Positions 5,997 to 11,854 of a stretch of DNA of 22,460 nt are shown here, piece after piece. The translations under genes were made by a program, and so were the position numbers. The first letter of the stretch is position 1. Every line of letters begins with the position of its first letter. The notes under the pieces are model-generated. The model saw only the letters and a program-made list of their open reading frames with translations. It did not search any database and was not told the origin of the DNA. Source of the DNA: CAIJXO01 sp041308645 (GTDB lineage Bacteria > Patescibacteriota > Minisyncoccia > Phycocordibacterales > GWA1-40-21); contig JBFZBC010000031.1 of the NCBI GenBank assembly GCA_041308645.1, positions 1 to 22,460 on the forward strand. The letters run 5' to 3'.

Positions 5997-6068
5997 TCCC
6001 CCCGCCAGGAATTGAACCTGGATTTCTTCCTTCGCAGGGAAGTGTCCTATCCGTTGAACGACGAGAGG
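5997..6068 (-). tRNA. tRNA-Arg (anticodon GCG)
   Basis: Acceptor CCTCTCG pairs with CGGGGGG (two G-U pairs). The D-stem is GTTC/GGAC. The anticodon stem CTTCC/GGAAG has loop CTGCGAA, giving anticodon GCG. The T-arm is CCAGG-TTCAATT-CCTGG. The D-loop has A at position 20, the usual Arg identity base, and the discriminator is A. CCA is not encoded. Bacteria normally read CGN codons with an ACG anticodon modified to inosine, so GCG is uncommon. Confidence 0.9.
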
Positions 6069-6077
6069 AATTAAACT

Positions 6078-6086
6078 ACAGTAACA
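6078..6086 (-). promoter_or_regulatory. Extended -10 promoter of tRNA-Arg
   Basis: On minus, TGT-TACTGT ends 9 nt before the mature tRNA 5' end, the same distance as at tRNA-Lys. The 5' leader would be about 3 nt. Confidence 0.5.
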
Positions 6087-6087
6087 T

Positions 6088-6119
6088 AAAAAACCATTCG
6101 TCTCAAACGAATGGTTTTT
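6088..6119 (-). terminator. Intrinsic terminator of rpsT
   Basis: ACCATTCGT/ACGAATGGT stem with 5-nt loop and a T-run on both strands. It overlaps the rpsT stop codon and lies 10 nt before the tRNA-Arg promoter. Confidence 0.85.
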
Positions 6120-6390
6120 ATTTTTGGGCTCCAGCTTTTGCTAACATCTTAGCTAACCTGGATTTTCTACGAGCTGCGGTATTTTTGTGAATCATCTTAG
6201 TTTTGCAAGCCTTATCAATAGCTTTAAAAGCCACTGGCAAAAGTGCTTCTGCTTCTTTTATTTTCTTTGATGTTACAAATTTCTTAATCTTTTTTGTAAC
6301 GTGAGAAATAGAGTCCTTTCTCTTTAGGTTAAAGGCGGCTTTGTGTTTTGAAGCTCGGAGAGCTTTTTTAGCTGATGAAGTTACAGGCAT
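6118..6390 (-). CDS. rpsT: Ribosomal protein S20
   Basis: The 90-aa basic protein has the S20 layout: an N-terminal Ala/Lys-rich segment (TSSAKKALRASKHKAAFN), a long basic helix (KRKDSISHVTKKIKKFVTSK), and the C-terminal motif KMIHKNTAARRKSRLAKMLA, where the 'HKNTAARRKSRL' block is diagnostic. S20 is a primary 16S rRNA binder of the small subunit. The stop codon lies inside a strong intrinsic terminator, so the gene is monocistronic. The divergent ruvA starts 97 bp away, and this gap holds both promoters. No Shine-Dalgarno is visible before the ATG; only AT-rich sequence is present. Confidence 0.95.
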   Translation of the reverse strand: MPVTSSAKKALRASKHKAAFNLKRKDSISHVTKKIKKFVTSKKIKEAEALLPVAFKAIDKACKTKMIHKNTAARRKSRLAKMLAKAGAQK

Positions 6391-6474
6391 TGATTTAAAT
6401 TAATTTGATAACTCAGTAAAACTACCACAGGGCTGTCGGAAAAGCAAGATCCTAGAGCTTTTAGATAAATTATG

Positions 6475-6480
6475 TATAAT
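6475..6480 (+). promoter_or_regulatory. -10 box of ruvA
   Basis: A perfect TATAAT lies 7 nt before the ATG at 6488, preceded by TATG. No clear -35 and no Shine-Dalgarno. A leaderless or near-leaderless start is predicted. Confidence 0.55.
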
Positions 6481-6487
6481 TATAGAC

Positions 6488-7054
6488 ATGATATCAAAAA
6501 TAACTGGTCAGCTAATACACAAAACAGATAAATTTGTCATTATTGAGACTAATGGAATTGGTTATAAAGTTTTTGCTAACACAGAGTTACTTAGTCTAAT
6601 AAAAGAAAATGAGAAGGTGAAAGTTTGGACCTACTTAGCAGTAAGAGAAAATGCTTTGGATCTGTATGGCTTTTCAAGTAAGAAAGAATTAGATTTTTTT
6701 GAACTTCTTATTACTATTTCAGGGGTGGGGCCAAAGACAGCTTTAAATATTTTAAATGTTGCCACAGTGGATTCTCTCCGCAAAGCCATCTCCTCTGGCG
6801 AAACATCCCACCTCACCAAGGTGTCTGGCCTCGGTAAAAAGATGGCAGATAAAATTGTTTTGGAATTAAAAGGTAAGCTGGGCTCTTATGAAGAAGTCGC
6901 CTTAGGTTTGAAAGAAGAAATAGATGCCCTGGAAGCACTTAAATCACTCGGATACACACATAAAGAGTCCCGTGAGGCTCTACAGGAGATTGATAAAAGT
7001 ATCACAAGTACCAGTGACCGAGTAAAAGCTGCGCTTAAACATTTAGGAAAATAA
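6488..7054 (+). CDS. ruvA: Holliday junction branch migration subunit RuvA
   Basis: The 188-aa protein has the three RuvA domains. An OB-fold starts with MISKITGQLIHK (residues 1-12) and continues to LAVRENALDLYGF. The tandem helix-hairpin-helix region contains LLITISGVGPKTALNIL (about 73-89) and LTKVSGLGKKMADKIVLELK (about 107-126), which bind junction DNA. A C-terminal domain (about 140-188: EALKSLGYTHKESREAL) contacts RuvB. RuvA tetramers hold the four-way junction while RuvB pumps DNA. ruvB and ruvC are 12 kb away on the same strand, so the set is split but close. It is followed 10 nt later by murE. Confidence 0.95.
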   Translation: MISKITGQLIHKTDKFVIIETNGIGYKVFANTELLSLIKENEKVKVWTYLAVRENALDLYGFSSKKELDFFELLITISGVGPKTALNILNVATVDSLRKAISSGETSHLTKVSGLGKKMADKIVLELKGKLGSYEEVALGLKEEIDALEALKSLGYTHKESREALQEIDKSITSTSDRVKAALKHLGK

Positions 7055-7064
7055 AATATCACAA

Positions 7065-8345
7065 ATGCTTCGAAAAATAAAAAAACTAATACCAATTAAA
7101 ATATTTGAGTTTTTTCAACCGATATATCACTATTTTCTAGCTTTTTTAGGCGCCCTGATTTACCGCCTTCCTTCCAAAAAAATAAAGGTGGTAGCAATTA
7201 CTGGAACAAAAGGAAAAACTTCTACAGTAGAGTTTGTAAATGCTATTTTAGAAGAGGCTGGTTTTATCACTGCCCTTGCTGGCACACTCCGGTTTAAAAT
7301 TCGAAACGAATCAAAACCAAATATGTATAAAATGACTATGCCTGGACGCTTTTTCATCCAACGTTTCCTCCGCCAAGCTGTGGATGCGCACTGTGATTAC
7401 GCGGTGATAGAAATATCTTCCGAGGCCGCCAAGCAGTACCGTCATAAATTTATTGATTTGGATGCGCTTATTTTTACAAATTTAGCCCCAGAACATATTG
7501 AATCACATGGTGGTTATGATAATTATTTAAAGGCCAAACTAAGTATTGCTCACGCCTTAGAAAAATCCAGCAAAAAAAATAAAATAATCGTGGCTAATAT
7601 AGATGACAAAGAGGGGCATAAATTTTTAGCAATAAATATTGAGAAAAAAGCGCCTTACTCCCTAAAAGACGGTGAACCAATTGCTTGTCATGATAATGGA
7701 GTGAATTTTACTTGTGAGGGTCTAAAGATAGAATCTGTGTTACCGGGTCGTTTCAATATTTATAATATGCTGGCTGCTTATGCTTATGCTAGAGCACTAG
7801 GAATTAGTATAGATAATATAAAATTAGGCTTAGAAAAAGTTACAGAAATTAAAGGCCGGGCACAAAAGATTCCAAACGACTTAGGAATTGAAGTGATCGT
7901 AGATTATGCACACACCCCTGATTCACTCAAAGCTCTCTATGAAACATATTCAAATAAGAATAAAGTCTGTGTCTTAGGAAACTGCGGTGGGGGTAGGGAT
8001 AAATGGAAAAGAAAAGAAATGGCAGAAATTGCTAACAATTATTGTAATGAAATCGTTCTAACTGACGACGACCCTTATGATGATAATCCAGTGGAAATTA
8101 TAAATAGTATGGCCCAATTCATAAAAAACCAAAAACTAGAAATTATAGTAGACAGAAGACAGGCCATTTCTTTTGCTATTAAAAAAGCAATTGATCTTAA
8201 TAAAAATGTAGAGAAAAAAAATACTGTTATACTCATTACAGGAAAAGGTACGGATCCCTACATAATGAGAGCCAATGGCAAAAAAGAGTTCTGGAGTGAT
8301 GCGAAAGTAACTGAGGAGGAAATTGATAAAATAAAAATCAAATAA
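7065..8345 (+). CDS. murE: MurE-like Mur ligase (UDP-MurNAc-tripeptide synthetase type), short N-terminus
   Basis: The 426-aa ATP-dependent Mur ligase has the P-loop ITGTKGKTST (about residues 44-53), the central domain with IEISSEAAKQYRH and TNLAPEHIESHGG (about 145-157), and the C-terminal domain with DYAHTPDSL (about 283-291) and GNCGGGRDKWKR. These point to MurE, which adds the third residue of the peptidoglycan stem peptide. The N-terminal uridine-binding domain of typical MurE (~490 aa) is missing and replaced by a short hydrophobic segment (about residues 14-34). The DNPR motif that recognises meso-diaminopimelate reads DDPY, so mDAP should not be assumed. It directly follows ruvA and is convergent with the SpoU gene. 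Confidence 0.82.
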   Translation: MLRKIKKLIPIKIFEFFQPIYHYFLAFLGALIYRLPSKKIKVVAITGTKGKTSTVEFVNAILEEAGFITALAGTLRFKIRNESKPNMYKMTMPGRFFIQRFLRQAVDAHCDYAVIEISSEAAKQYRHKFIDLDALIFTNLAPEHIESHGGYDNYLKAKLSIAHALEKSSKKNKIIVANIDDKEGHKFLAINIEKKAPYSLKDGEPIACHDNGVNFTCEGLKIESVLPGRFNIYNMLAAYAYARALGISIDNIKLGLEKVTEIKGRAQKIPNDLGIEVIVDYAHTPDSLKALYETYSNKNKVCVLGNCGGGRDKWKRKEMAEIANNYCNEIVLTDDDPYDDNPVEIINSMAQFIKNQKLEIIVDRRQAISFAIKKAIDLNKNVEKKNTVILITGKGTDPYIMRANGKKEFWSDAKVTEEEIDKIKIK

Positions 8346-8365
8346 TCAAAACTTTAAGCTAGGTG

Positions 8366-8851
8366 CTAGATATTCAATATTCGAAACAAAGCTACACCAA
8401 AAGAAACGGAAACATTCAGTGACTCTTTTTGGCCCAGCATTGGAATTTCTGCTATTTGATCTGCTAGTTTTAAAATATTTTTATTGACACCTTCTACCTC
8501 CGCCCCCATCACAAAAACTGTTTTATTATTTTTATCTAATTTTATTTTTTTATAGTCCACTGACTTTTCTGACTGCTCAATAGCAATAATTTGATAACCT
8601 TCCTTTTTAAATTTCTTTATTACTGGCAAAATATTCTTTTTATACTCCCAGGTTACACTTTTCTCCGCCCCTAATGACACTTTAGCAATATCTGCCCGCA
8701 CCCGACCAAATCTATCTATTGGTGCTGGGGTGGTACCACCTAAAATAAGTTTATTCACCCCCAAAGCATCTGCTGTCCTAAAAATAGAGCCAACATTAAA
8801 GGTGCTACGAATATTATCTAAAACAACAATCTTTTTTCTTTTCTTTTCCAT
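8366..8851 (-). CDS. SpoU/TrmH-family RNA 2'-O-methyltransferase
   Basis: The 161-aa SPOUT methyltransferase keeps all three motifs: motif 1 NIRSTFNVGSIFRTADALGV (residues 13-32), with the catalytic Arg and Asn; motif 2 VFVMGAEVEGVN (about 112-123); and motif 3 EIPMLGQKESLNVSVSFGVA (about 136-155). The knotted fold binds SAM and methylates ribose in tRNA or rRNA. There is no added RNA-binding domain, so the target (tRNA such as TrmL/TrmH type, or 23S rRNA) cannot be named. The start is 29 bp from the divergent DoxX gene. The -10-like box TAATAT lies 6 nt before the ATG, and there is no Shine-Dalgarno. Confidence 0.9.
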   Translation of the reverse strand: MEKKRKKIVVLDNIRSTFNVGSIFRTADALGVNKLILGGTTPAPIDRFGRVRADIAKVSLGAEKSVTWEYKKNILPVIKKFKKEGYQIIAIEQSEKSVDYKKIKLDKNNKTVFVMGAEVEGVNKNILKLADQIAEIPMLGQKESLNVSVSFGVALFRILNI

Positions 8852-8857
8852 TTTTTA

Positions 8858-8874
8858 ATATTACATGTTAAAAT
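8858..8874. promoter_or_regulatory. Overlapping-range divergent leaderless promoters (SpoU gene and DoxX gene)
   Basis: In the 29-bp gap, minus-strand TAATAT (8863-8858) is 6 nt from the SpoU ATG. Plus-strand TGT-TAAAAT (8866-8874) is 6 nt from the DoxX ATG. The two -10 elements are 2-5 bp apart, so two polymerases could not bind together. Confidence 0.6.
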
Positions 8875-8880
8875 AAACGC

Positions 8881-9294
8881 ATGCAAACATTTAATATTTT
8901 TCCAGAATTATTTTCTTATTCTTATTTAGCACCTTTAATTTTAAGGGTTGTTCTTGGTTTAGTTTTTCTGAATCTTGGAGTCCTAAAATTAAGTAAAGAA
9001 AAAGCTGGCTGGAGAAGTTCATTAAATGCTTTAGGTGTAAGACCAGCTAGTTTTTTTGTTTGGTTTCTAGGTCTTGTGGAAATTATTGGTGGTTTACTCC
9101 TTATCGCTGGTGCTTATACCCAGGTGGCCGCTCTTGTTTTAGTAGTTATTGCCATTAGTGAACTTTTAATTGAATATGAGGAAGAGTCTATATTAAAAAG
9201 AGATTTTGTTTTTTATTTATTACTTGCCGGTATTTGTATATCTCTACTTCTCACTGGCGCCGGCCTTCATGCTATAGATTTTCCAATTTTATAA
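8881..9294 (+). CDS. DoxX-family four-helix membrane protein
   Basis: The 137-aa membrane protein has four predicted helices. The DoxX pattern LAPLILRVVLGLVFLNLGVL (about residues 16-35) is followed by KLSKEK, then LGVRPASFFVWFLGLVEIIG (about 51-70) and GGLLLIAGAYTQVAALVLVV. The family includes DoxX/DoxD and small quinone- or thiol-linked membrane proteins, but most bacterial members are uncharacterised. The gene stands between the divergent SpoU methyltransferase and tRNA-Lys. Its promoter box TGT-TAAAAT is exactly 6 nt before the ATG, and no Shine-Dalgarno is present. No redox cysteines are visible, so only membrane location and family are claimed. Confidence 0.82.
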   Translation: MQTFNIFPELFSYSYLAPLILRVVLGLVFLNLGVLKLSKEKAGWRSSLNALGVRPASFFVWFLGLVEIIGGLLLIAGAYTQVAALVLVVIAISELLIEYEEESILKRDFVFYLLLAGICISLLLTGAGLHAIDFPIL

Positions 9295-9311
9295 TAAGTA
9301 AAGAAAGTAAA

Positions 9312-9341
9312 TTGGACATTTAACAAATTTTTTGTTATATT
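9312..9341 (+). promoter_or_regulatory. Promoter of tRNA-Lys
   Basis: -35-like TTGGAC (9312-9317), 18-bp spacer, extended -10 TGT-TATATT (9333-9341). The mature tRNA begins 9 nt after the -10, so the 5' leader is about 3 nt. Confidence 0.65.
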
Positions 9342-9350
9342 TTTTCCATT

Positions 9351-9423
9351 CCGCCCATAGCTCAGCTGGTAGAGCAGCTCCCTTTTAAGGAGAAGGTCGT
9401 TGGTTCGACTCCAACTGGGCGGA
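9351..9423 (+). tRNA. tRNA-Lys (anticodon UUU)
   Basis: Acceptor CCGCCCA pairs with TGGGCGG. The D-arm is GCTC...GAGC. The anticodon loop is CTTTTAA (anticodon TTT) and the T-arm is GTTGG-TTCGACT-CCAAC. The discriminator is A, and CCA is not encoded. A terminator hairpin follows at once and then palindromic element E3, which contains an inverted copy of this tRNA's 3' end. Confidence 0.95.
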
Positions 9424-9459
9424 CAAATAAAAAGAGTGCCAAAAGGCACTTTTTATTTG
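9424..9459 (+). terminator. Hairpin terminator directly after tRNA-Lys
   Basis: AAATAAAAA-GAGTGCC, loop AAAA, GGCAC-TTTTTATTT. It begins right after the discriminator base. Confidence 0.85.
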
Positions 9460-9616
9460 TCCGCCCAAGCAAGCAAACTGCTTTGCTTGCGTGTTGGAGT
9501 CGAACGCCGGAGTCTTGTTTTTTCAGCAGAAAAAACAGGCGAGCTGGTGCCCAGACAAAGTTTTTTGACGAAAAAACTTTAGTCGCGGACGAATGTGTAC
9601 TCACTTCTCCAACTGG
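9459..9616 (+). repeat. tRNA-derived palindromic element E3 (after tRNA-Lys)
   Basis: An inverted copy of the tRNA-Lys 3' end is split exactly between acceptor (GTCCGCCCA, 9459-9467) and T-stem (GTTGGAGTCGAAC, 9493-9505). The 25-nt insert holds a perfect 9-bp hairpin (9469-9490). The core has hairpin GTTTTTTC-AGCA-GAAAAAAC (9517-9536), the stretch GAGCTGGTGCCCAGAC (9541-9556) and a perfect 10-bp hairpin with loop GACG (9557-9580). A 10-nt direct copy of the tRNA 3' end (CTCCAACTGG) lies at 9607-9616. E1 has the same core with compensatory pair changes. Confidence 0.85.
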
Positions 9617-9652
9617 TTTTTGGATACCCTAATTGGAATCGAATTTATACAT

Positions 9653-9701
9653 AAAAAAAGAGCGTGGGTGTATTTGCTTGCGCATTTACACACCACACTC
9701 T
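9653..9701 (-). terminator. Intrinsic terminator of the membrane protein gene at 9713
   Basis: On minus: a long, slightly imperfect stem (AGAGTGTGG.../...CCACGCTCT) with an inner mini-hairpin TGC-GCAA-GCA, followed by seven T. It ends the transcript of the accessory membrane gene. Confidence 0.85.
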
Positions 9702-9712
9702 ATTCAACCTAT

Positions 9713-10615
9713 TTAGGTTGTTTGTTTTACTTTCAGTCCTCGCACAGTCTTTTCGACAAGCACGAAGATTGATCGCTCAACCAAACCTGCCAGAATACTG
9801 ACCACTCCGCAAATCACCGGATTGAATCCGTAAACCTGCGAGATGGATAACCCGATTGCTGCACCGGTCATCGCTGCCATTCTCTGACTGGAGTTGATCA
9901 TCTGGATTGTCTTCCAAATAACCTTCCCAAGCAAAACAGTTACTCCTTTGACAACGATTGCCAAATAGTAAGGAACGGCAATTAGTAACAGAATTCCAAA
10001 CACAGAAACTGGGTTTTGGCTCAGAAAACAGAAAAAGTTTTCCGTAGCAACGTCTCTAACCTCGTTTCCGGTTAGTGGTTTTTCAAAGAACCGAGTCCAC
10101 CTCCTGGCTTCCAGGAATTGACTAATACAACCGATTAAAAAAACAGAGAGAAAAGAGACTGCAGTCATAAAAACAAAGCCTGCTACATAAAGATTATACA
10201 TATTATCTTTATTATAAGGAACCCTTGCTTCAACTATAATAGCACTTAAAACACCTAGCCCGACAAGCCATAGTCCAACGAGTAATCCGATGCTAGTAGC
10301 GTTAAGAACACGCCAGCCCCAGTTACTCTTGAATTCGCGGCCATCCATTACTAGACGCTTCTGTGCCTGACTAAAACTTTCAGCCCAGTTCACAAAGTGC
10401 ACCGGTTTCTTTGTCCACCGATAGGAATGCTTGAGTGCTGGGACAATGGCTTCTTTCGCCACCCAGAGCCAAGCCACCACTGCGCCAATCGGTACCGAGA
10501 ACCAGCCAACAACTTCCGGCCAGCCCAGATATCCAACCAGATATGTGTGACCAAGTAGTCGACCGATGAGTCCACCCACAAACCACGCCATTACGACTTC
10601 TATCCATCTATTCAT
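9713..10615 (-). CDS. Polytopic membrane protein of unknown function (accessory island)
   Basis: The 300-aa protein has seven or eight predicted membrane segments. Examples are about residues 3-25, 28-52, 108-132, 143-166, 200-228 and 250-290. Charged loops lie between them (HSYRWTKKPVHFVNWAESF; EARRWTRFFEKPLTGNEVRD). I recognise no family. It differs from the neighbours in expression signals. A Shine-Dalgarno AAAGGAGG lies 5 nt before the ATG (10628-10621), with a consensus promoter 70 nt upstream and its own intrinsic terminator. It is GC-richer (36 of 60 bases in 10441-10500). The promoter and leader are nearly identical to those of the NUDIX gene at 11855, which suggests shared regulation or acquisition as a cassette. 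Confidence 0.8.
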   Translation of the reverse strand: MNRWIEVVMAWFVGGLIGRLLGHTYLVGYLGWPEVVGWFSVPIGAVVAWLWVAKEAIVPALKHSYRWTKKPVHFVNWAESFSQAQKRLVMDGREFKSNWGWRVLNATSIGLLVGLWLVGLGVLSAIIVEARVPYNKDNMYNLYVAGFVFMTAVSFLSVFLIGCISQFLEARRWTRFFEKPLTGNEVRDVATENFFCFLSQNPVSVFGILLLIAVPYYLAIVVKGVTVLLGKVIWKTIQMINSSQRMAAMTGAAIGLSISQVYGFNPVICGVVSILAGLVERSIFVLVEKTVRGLKVKQTT

Positions 10616-10621
10616 ACTGTC

Positions 10622-10838
10622 CTCCTTTCAAGGAACCTTTGTGGCTTTTGCCACTGTTTTGTACGTTATTGCCCACCTAAACTCTACCTATATTATACAC
10701 AAAATCAATAATCTGTCAAATCTTTATGACCAACAACATTTCTCATCTCCCTTATATATCTCGCCTTCTCCCACCCGCCTAGTTGTCGGGCAGGCAACTC
10801 AGACACATAAGATCTATCACTTAAAATGGTTATAATAA
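10622..10838 (-). repeat. Intergenic repeat copy A: SD, leader, promoter and GC-rich tail
   Basis: The first half (10622-10736) matches copy C (12384-12500) at all but about five positions. It contains the Shine-Dalgarno, a leader hairpin GTGGC-AAAA-GCCAC (10641-10654) and the promoter. The second half (about 10740-10838) matches copies B and C and contains the GC-rich pair CCCGCC...GGGCAGG. The remaining 10839-10942 holds only a tRNA T-arm-like stretch at 10904-10917 and the promoter of the methyltransferase gene. Confidence 0.85.
10692..10719 (-). promoter_or_regulatory. Consensus sigma-70-type promoter of the membrane protein gene
   Basis: On minus: TTGACA (10719-10714), 16-bp spacer, TATAAT (10697-10692). 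The predicted leader is about 70 nt, with a hairpin and a strong Shine-Dalgarno. Confidence 0.85.
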
Positions 10839-10927
10839 TTTCTAGTTGTGGGGACAAGGTAAATCTCGTTCAATTATAAGAGTTTTTTCTTGTGACGAGG
10901 ATTGGAATCGAACTTTATGGATAATCG

Positions 10928-10936
10928 TGATATATT
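10928..10936 (+). promoter_or_regulatory. Extended -10 box of the methyltransferase gene
   Basis: TGA-TATATT lies exactly 6 nt before the ATG at 10943. A leaderless start is predicted. Confidence 0.55.
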
Positions 10937-10942
10937 TATGTA

Positions 10943-11698
10943 ATGGCAGAATTTGATGGAGTGAGGGCAAAATTATATAGTGAGGCACTTAAGGACTTTC
11001 CTAACGCAAGAAAGGGTGATATTGAGTTAATGAGAAAGTATTTATCTCCAAAATCTGGGGAGATAATTTTGGAAATTGGTGCTGGAAACGGTTTATTTTC
11101 TGGTTTCATCGCCGATGCCGTCTTACCAAACGGAAAACTAATTGTGACCGACCCATCGAAAGAACAATTATACGGAGTTTCAGAGCTAGGAAAGAATAAT
11201 ATTGAGATTAGAAATGAAGGGGCTGATACACTAACGATTGCAAAGGAATCAATAGATGCTATTTGGTCATTTGGTGCAATGCACCATGCCTTTAACAAAA
11301 TAGACTCGTTTAAGAATTTTTCTAATTGTCTTAAAAAAGATGGCCATCTAATAATTGGGGACGTCTTTTCTGGTTCAAGTTTAGCTAAACATTTTGATGA
11401 TAGAGTGGCTAAGTTTTGTGCAACAGGACACGAAGTATCTTTTTGGAGTAAGGAATACGCCAAAAGTCTGTGTTACTTGAATGGTTTTGAAAAACCAACC
11501 TTCTATGATTTTAATGCCAACTGGGTTTTTGATAAAAGAAAAGATATTGGAGATTTTTTATATAAATTACACGCGATGATTAAAACCACCCCTGAAGAAT
11601 GTTTGAGGGGCGCGGAAGAGATATTAGGAGTATCAGAAAAGAATGGAAAGTTTTATCTTAACTGGCCAATGGTAATGATTGTTACTACGAAAAGATAA
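10943..11698 (+). CDS. Class I SAM-dependent methyltransferase
   Basis: The 251-aa protein has the Rossmann-type methyltransferase core. Motif I is IILEIGAGNGLFSGF (about residues 41-55), motif II KLIVTDPS ends in the acidic SAM-ribose ligand region, and the post-core block is IDAIWSFGAMHHAFNKID (about 104-121), as in the Methyltransf_11 group. It continues with LKKDGHLIIGDVFS. The C-terminal third carries WSKEYAKSLCYLNGFEKPTF and likely selects the substrate, which cannot be named. It is on the opposite strand to both accessory genes and AT-rich like the housekeeping genes, with a leaderless promoter. It is nevertheless bracketed by two direct copies of the intergenic repeat (A and B), so it sits inside the island. 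Confidence 0.85.
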   Translation: MAEFDGVRAKLYSEALKDFPNARKGDIELMRKYLSPKSGEIILEIGAGNGLFSGFIADAVLPNGKLIVTDPSKEQLYGVSELGKNNIEIRNEGADTLTIAKESIDAIWSFGAMHHAFNKIDSFKNFSNCLKKDGHLIIGDVFSGSSLAKHFDDRVAKFCATGHEVSFWSKEYAKSLCYLNGFEKPTFYDFNANWVFDKRKDIGDFLYKLHAMIKTTPEECLRGAEEILGVSEKNGKFYLNWPMVMIVTTKR

Positions 11699-11699
11699 C

Positions 11700-11802
11700 T
11701 CCACTCATCTCCCTCATATACTTCACCTTCTCCCACCCGCCTAGTTGTCGGGCAGGCAACTCAGACACATATGATCTATCACTCAAAATGGTTATAATAA
11801 AT
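11700..11802 (-). repeat. Intergenic repeat copy B (tail half only)
   Basis: It starts 2 nt after the methyltransferase stop and matches the tail of copy A from CTCATCTCCC to GGTTATAATAA with scattered changes. The promoter half is absent. It contains the GC-rich pair CCCGCC...GGGCAGG, and its end supplies the T-rich tract of the terminator of the NUDIX gene. Confidence 0.85.
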
Positions 11803-11832
11803 AGAGCGCCGTACCATTGCTGGTCGGCGCTC
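11803..11832 (-). terminator. Intrinsic terminator of the NUDIX gene at 11855
   Basis: Perfect 8-bp stem GAGCGCCG/CGGCGCTC with a 13-nt loop, followed on minus by TATTTATTAT at the end of repeat B. Confidence 0.8.
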
Positions 11833-11854
11833 GTTGTTGGTCTTATCGATCTAG

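Noticed and set aside
5786..6190. 134-codon plus-strand ORF across tRNA-Arg
   Set aside because: PPGIEPGFLPSQG is the antisense reading of tRNA-Arg, and the rest covers element E2, a terminator and the end of rpsT.
9362..9604. Minus-strand ORF across tRNA-Lys and E3
   Set aside because: The PVGVEPTTFSLKGSCS reading is the antisense of tRNA-Lys; the remainder is structured repeat.
3297..9616. CRISPR array
   Set aside because: Repeats are not regularly spaced, have no equal-length spacers, and no cas gene is present.
10740..10838. Short coding gene on the minus strand reading ELPARQLGGWEK...DLTDY
   Set aside because: No start codon with expression signals, substitutions among copies fall at all codon positions, and other frames are equally open; treated as repeat DNA.
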